Of a stretch of 64,000 nt of DNA, positions 1 to 9,137 are shown in pieces. The position numbers and the translations under genes were made by a program. How positions within the stretch are numbered: position 1 is the first letter of the stretch; every line of letters begins with the position of its first letter. The stretch comes from Metabacillus halosaccharovorans (lineage in GTDB: Bacteria > Bacillota > Bacilli > Bacillales > Bacillaceae). The stretch lies in assembly GCF_002019635.1 (NCBI RefSeq), contig NZ_KV917372.1:1736001-1800000 (forward strand). The letters run 5' to 3'. The notes under the pieces were generated by a model. That model ran no database searches. It worked only from the letters and a program-made list of their open reading frames with translations, and was not told the DNA's origin.

Positions 1-376
1 AGTCGACAACTTGCTTTGTCATTTGAATATTTTGATCAATAGAGAAGTGTGATCCGTCTATCATAACGGATGTAAAGCCGGCATCAATCGCTTGTTTACA
101 TCTCTTGACAGACATTCCGTGATCAAGGTGTAACGCTACAGGAACTGTAATGTTCATTTCTTCCATTAGAGCTTTTACCATCGCAGATATGGTTTTAAAT
201 CCTCCTAAGTCATCCACCAGCCGGTCCGAGGCTGCTACAATGACCGGCGATTGTTCCTCTTCAGCAGCCTGAAGGATTGCTTGAGCCCATTGTAAACTAT
301 TTATATTAAATTGACCGACAGCATACTTCCCTTCTTTTGCCTTTAGAAGCATTTCTTTCATCGGGACTAAAGTCAC
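1..376 (-). CDS. iolJ: Class II aldolase IolJ (partial, 3' end outside window)
   Basis: IolJ cleaves 2-deoxy-5-keto-gluconate 6-phosphate to dihydroxyacetone phosphate and malonate semialdehyde, the last carbon-splitting step of inositol catabolism. The visible N-terminal 125 residues match class II fructose-bisphosphate aldolases. They include the HLDHG motif near residues 83-87, holding the catalytic Asp and a zinc-binding His, and a later MIDGSH strand. I chose the GTG at 376 because it lies nine bases after a GGAGG site and gives the N-terminus expected for Bacillus IolJ; an in-frame ATG at 382 is only three bases from that site. It is the last visible gene of the iol operon, 34 bases after iolI. 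Confidence 0.9.
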   Translation of the reverse strand, partial: MTLVPMKEMLLKAKEGKYAVGQFNINSLQWAQAILQAAEEEQSPVIVAASDRLVDDLGGFKTISAMVKALMEEMNITVPVALHLDHGMSVKRCKQAIDAGFTSVMIDGSHFSIDQNIQMTKQVVD

Positions 377-410
377 TAGCATACACCTCCTTAGCTATGT
401 TTAAAATTCC

Positions 411-1262
411 TTACTTAGAGGCAATTTCAACATTATAGTAGTTAGAAATAACTTCTAATGTTGTTTCTTTCGCTGTTTTGATTGCTTCTTCTGCATCTAA
501 TTGATAGTACTCCGGTCTAAAGATTTCTACTGATGCCGGACCTGAGTAACCTTTATCTTTTAAAATGTTCAACATACTTTCTAAATCAATTGTACCTAAT
601 CCCGGCCACACACGATCTTCATCTGTTAAGAAACCGATTGGAAAATCCTCTGTATCATCAATATGGAAGATAAATATTTTAGAACCATCAGCATTTTTAA
701 GGTCTTCCAGATCTGATCCCATCGCATGGAAGTGGAACGCATCTAAGACTAAGCCAACATTTTCACGATCAACCGCTTCCACAATATCATAGGCTTGACC
801 GAATGTATTCACTGTACATTGAGGATGACCGACAAATTCCAGTGCAATGTTAACACCATACGGTTCTGCTAGTTCTGATAATTCTTTTAGCACTTCTACA
901 CAACTATCTTTAATATCTGTTTTCAAGATTTTCTCTTGTGTTACAAGTGGAACAGCTACGATATATTGAGCACCAATTTCTCCTGCTACTTCCAGCATGT
1001 TTTTAAATTCAGCAATTGTTTCCTTAAGCCCAGCTTCATCGCGATTGTTAAAGAAAACAAGTGCATTTAGCGCCAGTGGCTTGATGTGGTTTGATTTAAA
1101 GAAATGAGCTAAATCATTAATCGAATGGTTTTGAAGATATTCTGGTAATTTATCCATTGTGCGAATCTCAATAAAATCATAACCATGTTTTTCACAATAC
1201 TCTAAGTCTTTTACAAGGTTTGAATTTTCTAATGTTGTTGCCTGATTAAAACATAGTTTCAT
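411..1262 (-). CDS. iolI: Inosose isomerase IolI
   Basis: IolI is a TIM-barrel sugar isomerase (AP endonuclease 2 / xylose isomerase-like family) that interconverts 2-keto-myo-inositol and 1-keto-D-chiro-inositol, letting D-chiro-inositol enter the pathway. The 283-residue protein matches Bacillus IolI along its full length. All four metal ligands of that family can be placed: Glu142, Asp174, His200 and Glu246. An AAGGAGAG site precedes the ATG at 1262. It lies between iolG (20-base gap) and iolJ in the same operon. The assignment as IolI rather than IolH rests on the start MKLCFNQATT and the conserved barrel residues. Confidence 0.93.
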   Translation of the reverse strand: MKLCFNQATTLENSNLVKDLEYCEKHGYDFIEIRTMDKLPEYLQNHSINDLAHFFKSNHIKPLALNALVFFNNRDEAGLKETIAEFKNMLEVAGEIGAQYIVAVPLVTQEKILKTDIKDSCVEVLKELSELAEPYGVNIALEFVGHPQCTVNTFGQAYDIVEAVDRENVGLVLDAFHFHAMGSDLEDLKNADGSKIFIFHIDDTEDFPIGFLTDEDRVWPGLGTIDLESMLNILKDKGYSGPASVEIFRPEYYQLDAEEAIKTAKETTLEVISNYYNVEIASK

Positions 1263-1282
1263 AGCTCATCTCTCCTTAAAAA

Positions 1283-2323
<1,041 letters not shown>

Positions 2324-2345
2324 CTATTCCTCCCAAACATTTTAT

Positions 2346-2362
2346 TTAACCTACTAGGTTAA
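2346..2362. promoter_or_regulatory. Perfect 17-bp palindrome between iolE and iolG
   Basis: The sequence TTAACCTA-C-TAGGTTAA is a perfect inverted repeat in the 112-base gap between iolE and iolG. It has no T-run after it, so it is not an ordinary terminator. It could be a protein binding site for an internal promoter or an mRNA processing hairpin. I do not recognise the motif. Confidence 0.4.
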
Positions 2363-2432
2363 TGCTTTCATACCAATATAGGCAGTAGAGTCATGTAACC
2401 TCTAAGTCCCTAAAAATTACCTTTTCATAAAG

Positions 2433-3344
2433 TTAGTTTTTAACGATTTCATCCTTTGTTTTTAGGAGCTTTTTATCAATATATTTTCTTGTAAGTAAAG
2501 CATATTCTAAAGGGTGAGCTATGGCTGGATCTTGTTCTGCTTCAATGACGATCCATCCTTTATAATTGTGATCAAGTAAGAATTGATAGACCTCTGTGAA
2601 ATCAATACATCCATCTCCAGGAACAGTAAACATTCCATTTAAAAATGACTGTAAAAATGATCTCCCGATTTCTTTACATTGATTTAGTACTTCTTGTCGT
2701 GAATCCTTAAAATGAACGTGTTTGATACGATCAATATGCTTAAGCAAAAGCGACATATAATCCCCATCTGAAACGTATATATGACCGGTATCATAAAGTA
2801 AATGAACATGATTAGGGTCTGTGTTCTCCATAAGACGATTAATTTCTTCTAAAGTTTGCACACCTGTACCCATATGGTGATGGAAAACGAGTTTAAGATT
2901 ATACTGTTCTGCTATTTTTCCAAGCTCATTTAACCCTACGCATAAAACATCCCACTCTTCATCAGTAAAGTATGGCTTTTCTCCAAACACATTCTTTTCA
3001 GTTCCTTGAATACTGTATGTCTGTTCTGACACTACAGCCACACTGGCATTCACTTCTTGAAGATATGCACAATGCTGATGAAATTCTTTTGCAGCTTCTT
3101 CAAGACCGTCTCGAATAATAAAGCTACTAAACCATTTACCGGCAATTTTTAAATTTCGTAGATTAAGCTCTTTATTTAAAATTTTTGGCTCCGGGAAAAA
3201 TCCGCCAACCTCTGTTCCTTGAAAACCTGCAACAACAATATCACTTAACAAATGTGATAACGTATTTTCCTTCCCAATTTCCGGTATATCATCATTTCTC
3301 CAACCAATGGGAGCAATTCCCCAAAGAATATCTTGATTATTCAT
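2433..3344 (-). CDS. iolE: Inosose dehydratase IolE
   Basis: IolE dehydrates 2-keto-myo-inositol (scyllo-inosose) to 3D-(3,5/4)-trihydroxycyclohexane-1,2-dione, step two of inositol catabolism. The reading frame stays open upstream into iolD, but the real start is the ATG at 3344 (protein [15 protein letters not shown]...). It has an AGAGGTG site just before it and yields 303 residues, the usual length. The protein is a sugar phosphate isomerase/epimerase-type TIM barrel. Visible family blocks are TEVGGFFP near the N-terminus, VFHHHMGT, and LLYDTGH in the second half. It begins 13 bases after the iolD stop codon. Confidence 0.93.
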   Translation of the reverse strand: MNNQDILWGIAPIGWRNDDIPEIGKENTLSHLLSDIVVAGFQGTEVGGFFPEPKILNKELNLRNLKIAGKWFSSFIIRDGLEEAAKEFHQHCAYLQEVNASVAVVSEQTYSIQGTEKNVFGEKPYFTDEEWDVLCVGLNELGKIAEQYNLKLVFHHHMGTGVQTLEEINRLMENTDPNHVHLLYDTGHIYVSDGDYMSLLLKHIDRIKHVHFKDSRQEVLNQCKEIGRSFLQSFLNGMFTVPGDGCIDFTEVYQFLLDHNYKGWIVIEAEQDPAIAHPLEYALLTRKYIDKKLLKTKDEIVKN

Positions 3345-3357
3345 GAGCTCACCTCTA

Positions 3358-5271
3358 TTAATATTGCTTTGCATTTTGTAGTTTTTGTTGTTTTGTCTCG
3401 TATGACTTTTGAACACCTTCTTGAGGCGAAACTTCTGGTACACCCAAATTCCACCAGCTGCCATCATACCCATCTGTCATCGTTTTTGGCAGCACTTTCA
3501 TTTCAATTAAAGTTGATCTGTCTTGATTTTTAGCATCCTCAAGAGCTGATTTTAATTCCTCAACTGTATTTGCGCGGTATGCCTTTGCTCCATATCCTTC
3601 AGCAACTTTTGCATAATCAATGTTCATAATTTGGTTGTCATCTGTTCTGAATTCACAGAAATAGCTACCATTTCCGAAATCCATTTGTAAGTTGTTAATA
3701 CATCCGTAACCTGAGTTATCAAACAGGAGAATATTAATTTTCTTATTGTATTGAAGAGCAGTAATAAATTCAGAATGTAGCATAAGGAAACTTCCATCTC
3801 CAACAATTGCGTATACTTCCTTATCCGGCTCAGCCAGTTTCAAACCTAATGTACCGGAAACCTCATATCCCATACAAGAATAACCATACTCGAGGTGATA
3901 CGTATTTGGTACCTCAGCATGCCATAGTCGTTGAAGATCACCAGGTAATGACCCTGCAGCACAGATAATAATACTGTCCGGATCAATTGTTTCATTGATT
4001 GTAAGCAATGCAGTTGTCTGCGGTAATTCAGTATTTAATGCATCTGCATATTCATTGAATAATTCTTGAGAGAAATGGTTTTTTATTTCCGGATCAAAAT
4101 TTTCTCTAGTAAATGTCACCTTACTTAATCTATCACGTTCAACTAACCATTCTTCTTGCAACTCATCAATAAGAGTACCGAATTCACTCTTATATCCTTC
4201 CAACATAGGAACTAAGGCTTCAGTTGTAGACTTAGCATCTGCCACCACTGGAAAGGCATCTAATTTGTATGCTTGCATACGACTAACATTTATGTTTAAG
4301 AATTTAGTTTTTTCAAAGTTAAAGATTGTCTTAGAGGATGTGGCGAAATCTGTAAATCTTGTACCGACACCAATAATGAGATCAGCTTGTTGTGCCGCTT
4401 TATTCGCTGCAGAAGTTCCGGTAATACCTAGTCCTCCAAGGTTGTTTTTAAATGAAGATTCAACAGCTGATTTACCAGCCTGTGTTTCAACTAATGGAAT
4501 ATCATATCTTTCCGAAATTTCGATGAGAGCTTCTCTTGCTTCTGAATACTTTGCTCCTCCACCAACAACAATCACAGGTTTTTTACTTGCTTTAATTAGC
4601 TCGGCAGCTCCATCTAATTCACGCTGGTTAGGGAGACGGCGGTCGATATAATGCACTCGTTTTTCAAAGAACTTCACATCATAATCAAATGCTTCCCCTT
4701 CTATATCCTGGGAAATACAGATGGTAGCCGGACCTGCCTTTGCTGGATCTGTCATCACTTCAAATGCACGAATTAAGCTTGACATTAACTGTTCAGGACG
4801 TGTGATTCGATCCCAATATCGGGATAATGGCTGAAGAGCATCATTTGTTGTTATCGCAATACTATGTTCCTGCTCTACCTGTTGTAAAACCGGATCAGGC
4901 TGGCGCGTTGCATAAGTGTCTGCAGGAAGTAAAAGAATCGGAATATTATTCGCAAGTGCTGTACCTGCAGCCGTAACTAAGTTTGCAGAACCTGGACCAC
5001 TTGAAGTTGTAACCGCATAAATTTTCTTTCTTAGCATTTGTTTACTGTAAGCAATAGCCGCATGTGCCATCCCCTGCTCGTTTTTACCTTGTATTATTTT
5101 TAAGTTTCCGGGATTTTGTTCAAGTGCCTCTCCAAAACCTAATACATTGCCATGTCCAAAGATGTTAAAGATTCCTTCAACAAAAGGCTGTTCTTCACCA
5201 TCAATTGAAACATATTGCTGCTGTATAAATTTAACCAAAGCTTGCGCTGTTGTTAATCGAATTGTTTCCAT
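3358..5271 (-). CDS. iolD: Trihydroxycyclohexane-1,2-dione acylhydrolase IolD
   Basis: IolD is a thiamine-diphosphate enzyme that hydrolytically opens the cyclic dione to 5-deoxy-glucuronate. Over 637 residues it shows the three-domain arrangement of this superfamily. The N-terminal pyrimidine-binding domain carries Glu65, which activates the cofactor. A central NAD/FAD-like domain covers about 215-365. The C-terminal pyrophosphate domain has the GDG...NN metal-binding motif at 491-527. A GAGGTG site precedes the ATG. It lies 15 bases after iolC, consistent with one transcript. Confidence 0.93.
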   Translation of the reverse strand: METIRLTTAQALVKFIQQQYVSIDGEEQPFVEGIFNIFGHGNVLGFGEALEQNPGNLKIIQGKNEQGMAHAAIAYSKQMLRKKIYAVTTSSGPGSANLVTAAGTALANNIPILLLPADTYATRQPDPVLQQVEQEHSIAITTNDALQPLSRYWDRITRPEQLMSSLIRAFEVMTDPAKAGPATICISQDIEGEAFDYDVKFFEKRVHYIDRRLPNQRELDGAAELIKASKKPVIVVGGGAKYSEAREALIEISERYDIPLVETQAGKSAVESSFKNNLGGLGITGTSAANKAAQQADLIIGVGTRFTDFATSSKTIFNFEKTKFLNINVSRMQAYKLDAFPVVADAKSTTEALVPMLEGYKSEFGTLIDELQEEWLVERDRLSKVTFTRENFDPEIKNHFSQELFNEYADALNTELPQTTALLTINETIDPDSIIICAAGSLPGDLQRLWHAEVPNTYHLEYGYSCMGYEVSGTLGLKLAEPDKEVYAIVGDGSFLMLHSEFITALQYNKKINILLFDNSGYGCINNLQMDFGNGSYFCEFRTDDNQIMNIDYAKVAEGYGAKAYRANTVEELKSALEDAKNQDRSTLIEMKVLPKTMTDGYDGSWWNLGVPEVSPQEGVQKSYETKQQKLQNAKQY

Positions 5272-5286
5272 CCTTTTTCACCTCTA

Positions 5287-6285
5287 TCAAACAGATATTG
5301 TTTCATTTTTATCAATTAATGCCTCAATTTCTTCTACTGTCGGCATTGCTTCTGATGAGCTATGTTTACTTACAACGATGGATGCTGATGCACTTCCATA
5401 CTTTAATGCTGTTTCAATATCTTTCCCTGAAATTAGTGCGAAAAGAAAAGCTGAAGCATAGGAATCTCCGGCACCAAATGTTTTTAAAACCTTTGTTTTG
5501 TATGCTTTTCCTCTAAAAGTTTCACCTGACTTGGTATACGCATAAGACCCTTCAACACCATGCTTAATAACGACTAATTCAGGAGAATGCATAAATAAGT
5601 AGTTAACAGTATCCTCGTTTTTACCTTCTGTTGTTCGGTTTTCAAGGGCATCATATTCATCACGAGTTCCAATAACAACATCTGATTGCTCGGCAACCAA
5701 GGAGTAATATACAGCTGTTTCCTCTTGGTTTTCCCATGAATATGGACGGTAGTCTAATTCAAAAATGACTTTAACATCATTCTTTTTAGCCAAACTAACT
5801 GCCTTAATGACAGCTTCACGGGACGGACTCTTAGAGAGTGCAGTACCTGATACAAGTAAAACTTTTGACCTTTTAATGTAGTCCTCATTCACTTCTGCCG
5901 GAGTTAAATAAAGATCTGCAACATCCTGACGGTACATAAGGATGCTGCATTCTTCAGGGCTTTTAATTTCTGTAAACGCCAATCCGGTTTTATGGCCTTC
6001 TTGATCGACAACAAAATTCGTTGTATCAATCCCCGCTTCTCTCATATATTTTTCAATAAAACGACCGTGCTGGTCATCAGCAAGCTTTCCAATAAAACCT
6101 GCTTTCAAGCCCAGTTTTGCACTACCAATTGCTATGTTTGCAGGAGATCCACCAACATACTTTGAGAATGTCATTGTCTCTTCCATTGGGCGGTTATACT
6201 CAACAGCATTTAAATCAATACACGCACGGCCAATTGCGATAATATCAAACTCTTTATCTGTATTAAAATTCACTTTCATGTCCAT
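5287..6285 (-). CDS. iolC: 5-Dehydro-2-deoxygluconokinase IolC
   Basis: IolC phosphorylates 2-deoxy-5-keto-gluconate to the 6-phosphate, which is also the inducer that releases IolR from DNA. It is a PfkB-family kinase: GGSPANIAIG near the N-terminus binds substrate, and GAGDSYASAF near the C-terminus holds the catalytic Asp and anion hole. The frame remains open to 6318, but two methionines downstream fit better. The ATG at 6285 is five bases after AAAGGAG; the ATG at 6279 is closest to the N-terminus of Bacillus IolC. I annotate the first and cannot exclude the second. The family length of about 330 residues fits both. Confidence 0.9.
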   Translation of the reverse strand: MDMKVNFNTDKEFDIIAIGRACIDLNAVEYNRPMEETMTFSKYVGGSPANIAIGSAKLGLKAGFIGKLADDQHGRFIEKYMREAGIDTTNFVVDQEGHKTGLAFTEIKSPEECSILMYRQDVADLYLTPAEVNEDYIKRSKVLLVSGTALSKSPSREAVIKAVSLAKKNDVKVIFELDYRPYSWENQEETAVYYSLVAEQSDVVIGTRDEYDALENRTTEGKNEDTVNYLFMHSPELVVIKHGVEGSYAYTKSGETFRGKAYKTKVLKTFGAGDSYASAFLFALISGKDIETALKYGSASASIVVSKHSSSEAMPTVEEIEALIDKNETISV

Positions 6286-6299
6286 CACATCTCCTTTTG

Positions 6300-7115
6300 T
6301 TATCGTTTTAAAATCCATTCATGGTCAGGATCATTATGAAACTTCCAAACTCGTGTAGGACCTGCCATTACATTTAAATAGTAAGACGTATATCCTTCAG
6401 GAACTCCAACTGGATGATAACCAACAGGTACAATGACCATGTCACTATTTTCGACTGTCATTGTTTCATCTATTGAGCGATCATCTGTGTAAACTCGCTG
6501 GAACACAAAGCCCTGCGGTGGATCCATTTCATGGTAATATGTTTCTTCCAAAAATGATTCCTCAGGCAAATTATCCTGATCATGCTTATGAGGAGGATAA
6601 CTGGACCAGTTACCACTTTCTGTAAAGACCTCTACAACTAGTAAACTATTAGCTGAAGGATCAGAATCAGGCAGAATATTTTGAACCATACGTTTATTAT
6701 TACCTGTGCCTCTATACTCCACACCATTATCTGCAGCACTGATGAGTTTTGTTGGTAATTGTTTATTTGAAGGTGAATAACATAAAGCAACTCTCGCCTG
6801 ACTAACTGCCTCAATTTCAAAGGTTTTATCATTTGAAACATAAACACTGTCAGTTGGTTTCTTTTCAAAAACTGATTCACGCGTTCCGATTCGATCAAAT
6901 AATACTTCCTGATCACTTACATTGATTTGTCCTATTACAGCAACGATACAACATTCTTGTTTTTCTAACGTTTCTGTATATCGTGCTCCAGGTACAAGAT
7001 CGATCATTTTAAAGCCAACATACTCCAAAGTTGAATTTTCAGATGTTACATCATGTACAAGAGTAACACCCTTTGCCAATTCCTTTTGCACTGGTTTGCG
7101 TAGTAATCTACTCAT
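6300..7115 (-). CDS. iolB: 5-Deoxy-glucuronate isomerase IolB
   Basis: IolB converts 5-deoxy-glucuronate to 2-deoxy-5-keto-gluconate. The 271-residue protein is a bicupin. The second cupin contains the metal-binding cluster seen as YPPHKHD around residue 160, followed by a downstream Glu in the EETYYHE segment. It is the first visible gene of the operon, with an AAGGAGG site seven bases before the ATG. Its leader is about 300 bases long and contains two cre boxes downstream of the predicted promoter. In B. subtilis iolA comes first; here it does not precede iolB and must lie elsewhere if present. Confidence 0.92.
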   Translation of the reverse strand: MSRLLRKPVQKELAKGVTLVHDVTSENSTLEYVGFKMIDLVPGARYTETLEKQECCIVAVIGQINVSDQEVLFDRIGTRESVFEKKPTDSVYVSNDKTFEIEAVSQARVALCYSPSNKQLPTKLISAADNGVEYRGTGNNKRMVQNILPDSDPSANSLLVVEVFTESGNWSSYPPHKHDQDNLPEESFLEETYYHEMDPPQGFVFQRVYTDDRSIDETMTVENSDMVIVPVGYHPVGVPEGYTSYYLNVMAGPTRVWKFHNDPDHEWILKR

Positions 7116-7177
7116 TCATGATCCTCCTTATTTAATGATGTTTTTATGAATATTTTTTATTTATATCCCACTCTCAC

Positions 7178-7191
7178 TGAAATCGATTTCA
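7178..7191. promoter_or_regulatory. cre box in iolB leader (perfect)
   Basis: TGAAATCGATTTCA is fully palindromic and matches every position of the CcpA box TGWAANCGNTNWCA. It lies 63 bases before the iolB start, inside the predicted leader, where bound CcpA would act as a roadblock to transcription of the inositol genes. Confidence 0.75.
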
Positions 7192-7221
7192 TTTATTACT
7201 ATAAAACAATGGAAAAATCAC

Positions 7222-7234
7222 CTAGGGTACCTAG
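7222..7234. repeat. 13-bp palindrome CTAGG-gta-CCTAG in iolB leader
   Basis: A short perfect inverted repeat lies between the two leader cre boxes. It may be an operator or a small leader hairpin; on the minus strand it is followed by GTGATTTTT. I do not recognise it. Confidence 0.35.
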
Positions 7235-7346
7235 TTTATTTCACTTATTGTTCCAAAAAGGTCATATTCAAGCGTTTTTGTGATTGAATTTTTACCTTTC
7301 TTGAACTTTTTAGTCCTTCAATATTTTCATAAGACAAGCTTATCAC

Positions 7347-7360
7347 TGCAATCGATTTCA
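7347..7360. promoter_or_regulatory. Second cre box in iolB leader
   Basis: TGCAATCGATTTCA matches the CcpA consensus with one deviation at position three. It lies about 65 bases downstream of the predicted operon start point. Confidence 0.6.
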
Positions 7361-7422
7361 TTTATATGTTTTATCAGGTTTCAATATTCTTGTTGTGTTA
7401 GAAATACTAAATTTATAATTTA

Positions 7423-7451
7423 ATAGTACCACTTACATAAAGCGCTTTCAA
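7423..7451 (-). promoter_or_regulatory. Predicted iol operon promoter overlapping a cre-like box
   Basis: On the minus strand TTGAAA (7446-7451) and TACTAT (7423-7428) are separated by exactly 17 bases, a SigA-type promoter firing toward iolB. A cre-like sequence (TGAAAGCGCTTTAT, 7437-7450) overlaps the -35 box, the same arrangement as at iolT. No clear tandem 11-mer IolR operator could be found here by eye. Confidence 0.55.
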
Positions 7452-7483
7452 GTTTTGTTTGAAATTTAATAAGTTTCGATACT

Positions 7484-7517
7484 ATCCCGGAACAGGTCTA
7501 TCTCAAAGGTCCGGGAT
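7484..7517 (-). terminator. Hairpin after the tautomerase gene
   Basis: ATCCCGGA and TCCGGGAT form an 8-bp G+C-rich stem about 25 bases after the tautomerase stop codon. There is no strong T-run, so it is a weak terminator or an mRNA 3' stabiliser separating this gene from the iol operon promoter. Confidence 0.45.
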
Positions 7518-7542
7518 TACTCCCGCTGAATCCGATGGATAC

Positions 7543-7932
7543 TTAAAGCTTACCTGTTAAAAATTGTGCTTCCCCTAGTCCAAAGCTCCAATCCGCATCA
7601 CTATTTTCTGTAATAGATACCATAAGATCTTCAGGTGAAACACCACACTCTGTTTTCAGTCTATCAGCTAATAACGCATATAACTTTTCTTTCTGACTTG
7701 TTGTACGTTTTTTACTTACAACACTTATAAGAACCAAGTCCTTTGTTCTTGTAAACCCTAACCCTGTATCTTGAATGATCAATTCATTTGGAGCATGCTG
7801 ATGAACAATTTGATAACGATCACGTTGAGGCACTTGAAAGGCATCCACCATCGCTTGATGAGCTGTATCAAGCAACGTTCTTAATGTTTCTTCATCTCGA
7901 CCTTCTACTAAATCAAAACGTAATAATGGCAT
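7543..7932 (-). CDS. Tautomerase family protein (4-oxalocrotonate tautomerase superfamily)
   Basis: The 129-residue protein begins [12 protein letters not shown], with the proline that becomes the N-terminal catalytic base after methionine removal. It is double the size of classical 4-oxalocrotonate tautomerases and resembles the B. subtilis YrdN/YusQ group; the block DADWSFG near the C-terminus is typical of that group. Its substrate is unknown. It lies 29 bases downstream of iolR in the same direction and probably shares its transcript, so it may be expressed with inositol metabolism. An AAGGGGG site precedes the ATG. Confidence 0.8.
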   Translation of the reverse strand: MPLLRFDLVEGRDEETLRTLLDTAHQAMVDAFQVPQRDRYQIVHQHAPNELIIQDTGLGFTRTKDLVLISVVSKKRTTSQKEKLYALLADRLKTECGVSPEDLMVSITENSDADWSFGLGEAQFLTGKL

Positions 7933-7961
7933 AAATCTAAATCCCCCTTAAATAATTTCTT

Positions 7962-8717
7962 TTATCGTGAAATGATTAATTCAATACCATGTTTCTTTGT
8001 AAAAAGCTGATACTCTTCTCCCGGAGATTTGTTTGTAATAATACAATCAACATCTTCGAGATCACAATACGTCATTAAAGCATATCGACCAAATTTAATA
8101 TGATCAACAAGTAAGTAAATTTCAGCACTTTTTTGAACAACAGCTTGCTTAATTTCACTTTCATGTGGAGATGAATGTGTGACCCCATTCTCTAGTGTAA
8201 TTCCAGTGGACGCCATAAAAGCTTTATTAATGTTGTAGGATCTTAAAAGATCCATATTTTTCAAGCTAACAAATGACTTAGTCTTACGATCAAAGACACC
8301 ACCGGTTGAGATGACATTTAAATTCTCATATGGAAAAGAATTGAAAATAAAATCTAAATTATTTGTAATAATTGTCACTTGTTTATCTTTTATAAACTCC
8401 ACCATTTCAAGTGTTGTTGTTCCTGAATCAACATAAATAATGTCTCCATCCTGAATTAAATCAGCTGCAGCTTTAGCAATAGATATCTTTTCTAACTGAT
8501 TCTTTGTCTGTCTTTCATTAAATGATTTAAGAGTTGCATGATTAACCGCTACTCCCCCATAAACCTTTTTAATCTTGCCTCTTTCCACTAATTGCTGGAT
8601 ATCTCTTCTTATTGTGTTCTTTGAAACTTCAAATACCTCGACAAGTTCATCTAAAGAAACTGTTTGTTGCTGAAAAATATAATCTTGAATTTGTTCAATT
8701 CTTTCCGTTTTTATCAT
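7962..8717 (-). CDS. iolR: DeoR-family repressor of inositol catabolism IolR
   Basis: IolR represses the iol operon and iolT until it binds the IolC product. Residues 1-60 form the DeoR winged helix-turn-helix (SLDELVEVFEVSKNTIRRDI); the rest is a DeoR effector domain with the DSGTTT phosphosugar-binding motif. The frame is open to 8738, but the ATG at 8717, six bases after an AGAGGG site, gives a normal 251-residue DeoR protein starting MIKTERIEQ. It is divergent from iolT and shares a 420-base regulatory region with it. The assignment as IolR rests on similarity and on location between iolB and iolT. Confidence 0.85.
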   Translation of the reverse strand: MIKTERIEQIQDYIFQQQTVSLDELVEVFEVSKNTIRRDIQQLVERGKIKKVYGGVAVNHATLKSFNERQTKNQLEKISIAKAAADLIQDGDIIYVDSGTTTLEMVEFIKDKQVTIITNNLDFIFNSFPYENLNVISTGGVFDRKTKSFVSLKNMDLLRSYNINKAFMASTGITLENGVTHSSPHESEIKQAVVQKSAEIYLLVDHIKFGRYALMTYCDLEDVDCIITNKSPGEEYQLFTKKHGIELIISR

Positions 8718-8785
8718 GACAATCCCTCTTGTTCTCATTTGGCAGTGCTGTCGTAATGATTATGCCATTAACACTAAATGATTCA

Positions 8786-8799
8786 TGTAAACCATTTCA
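8786..8799. promoter_or_regulatory. cre-like box downstream of the iolR promoter
   Basis: TGTAAACCATTTCA matches the CcpA consensus except for the central CG, which is CC. It lies just after the predicted iolR start point, in a roadblock position. Confidence 0.5.
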
Positions 8800-8813
8800 T
8801 CTCTCTTAAATCA

Positions 8814-8842
8814 ACTATAAATGTTTCTAACTATTTTTTCAA
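8814..8842 (-). promoter_or_regulatory. Predicted iolR promoter
   Basis: Minus-strand TTGAAA (8837-8842) and TATAGT (8814-8819) are 17 bases apart, a good SigA promoter directed at iolR. Confidence 0.6.
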
Positions 8843-8845
8843 CAC

Positions 8846-8877
8846 TTAACCAAAAAATAATCATAATAAATCAAAAA
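8846..8877 (+). promoter_or_regulatory. Candidate IolR half-sites next to the iolR promoter
   Basis: Three consecutive A-rich blocks, TTAACCAAAAA, ATAATCATAA and TAAATCAAAAA, resemble the 11-bp repeats in front of iolT. They abut the iolR -35 box. Because they are simple in composition the match could be accidental. Confidence 0.35.
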
Positions 8878-9041
8878 CTTACCCATCCACACTACATCTT
8901 TTTAAAAATTCACAAGGTGAAAGAGTAATAAAAATGCAAGTTTCTATAATTTTCTATTTTTAAAATGTACTGAACCCTTAGTTTATAAAGGTTCGTTTTA
9001 ATAAAAAGATACAAACTTATGAAGTTTCTCAAAAATTCTCA

Positions 9042-9070
9042 TTGACTGAAAGCGCTTTTAATATTATGAT
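9042..9070 (+). promoter_or_regulatory. iolT promoter with embedded cre box
   Basis: TTGACT (9042-9047) and TATGAT (9065-9070) are separated by exactly 17 bases. A cre box, TGAAAGCGCTTTTA (9047-9060), fills the spacer, so CcpA binding would block RNA polymerase. Confidence 0.75.
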
Positions 9071-9083
9071 CAAACCAGAATAA

Positions 9084-9116
9084 ATTACCAAAATATAATC
9101 AACATATTACCAACAT
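9084..9116 (+). promoter_or_regulatory. Tandem 11-bp repeats, probable IolR operator of iolT
   Basis: ATTACCAAAAT, ATAATCAACAT and ATTACCAACAT are three contiguous direct 11-mers with no gap, just downstream of the iolT start point. The B. subtilis IolR operator is known to be a tandem direct repeat of an 11-mer with a central AYCAA core; each unit here has that core. Confidence 0.7.
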
Positions 9117-9137
9117 GTTGCAAAGGAGAGAATTTAT

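Noticed and set aside
5147-5516. Plus-strand open frames opposite iolC and iolD
   Set aside because: They lie antisense to strongly conserved genes, lack ribosome binding sites and have no recognisable protein features.
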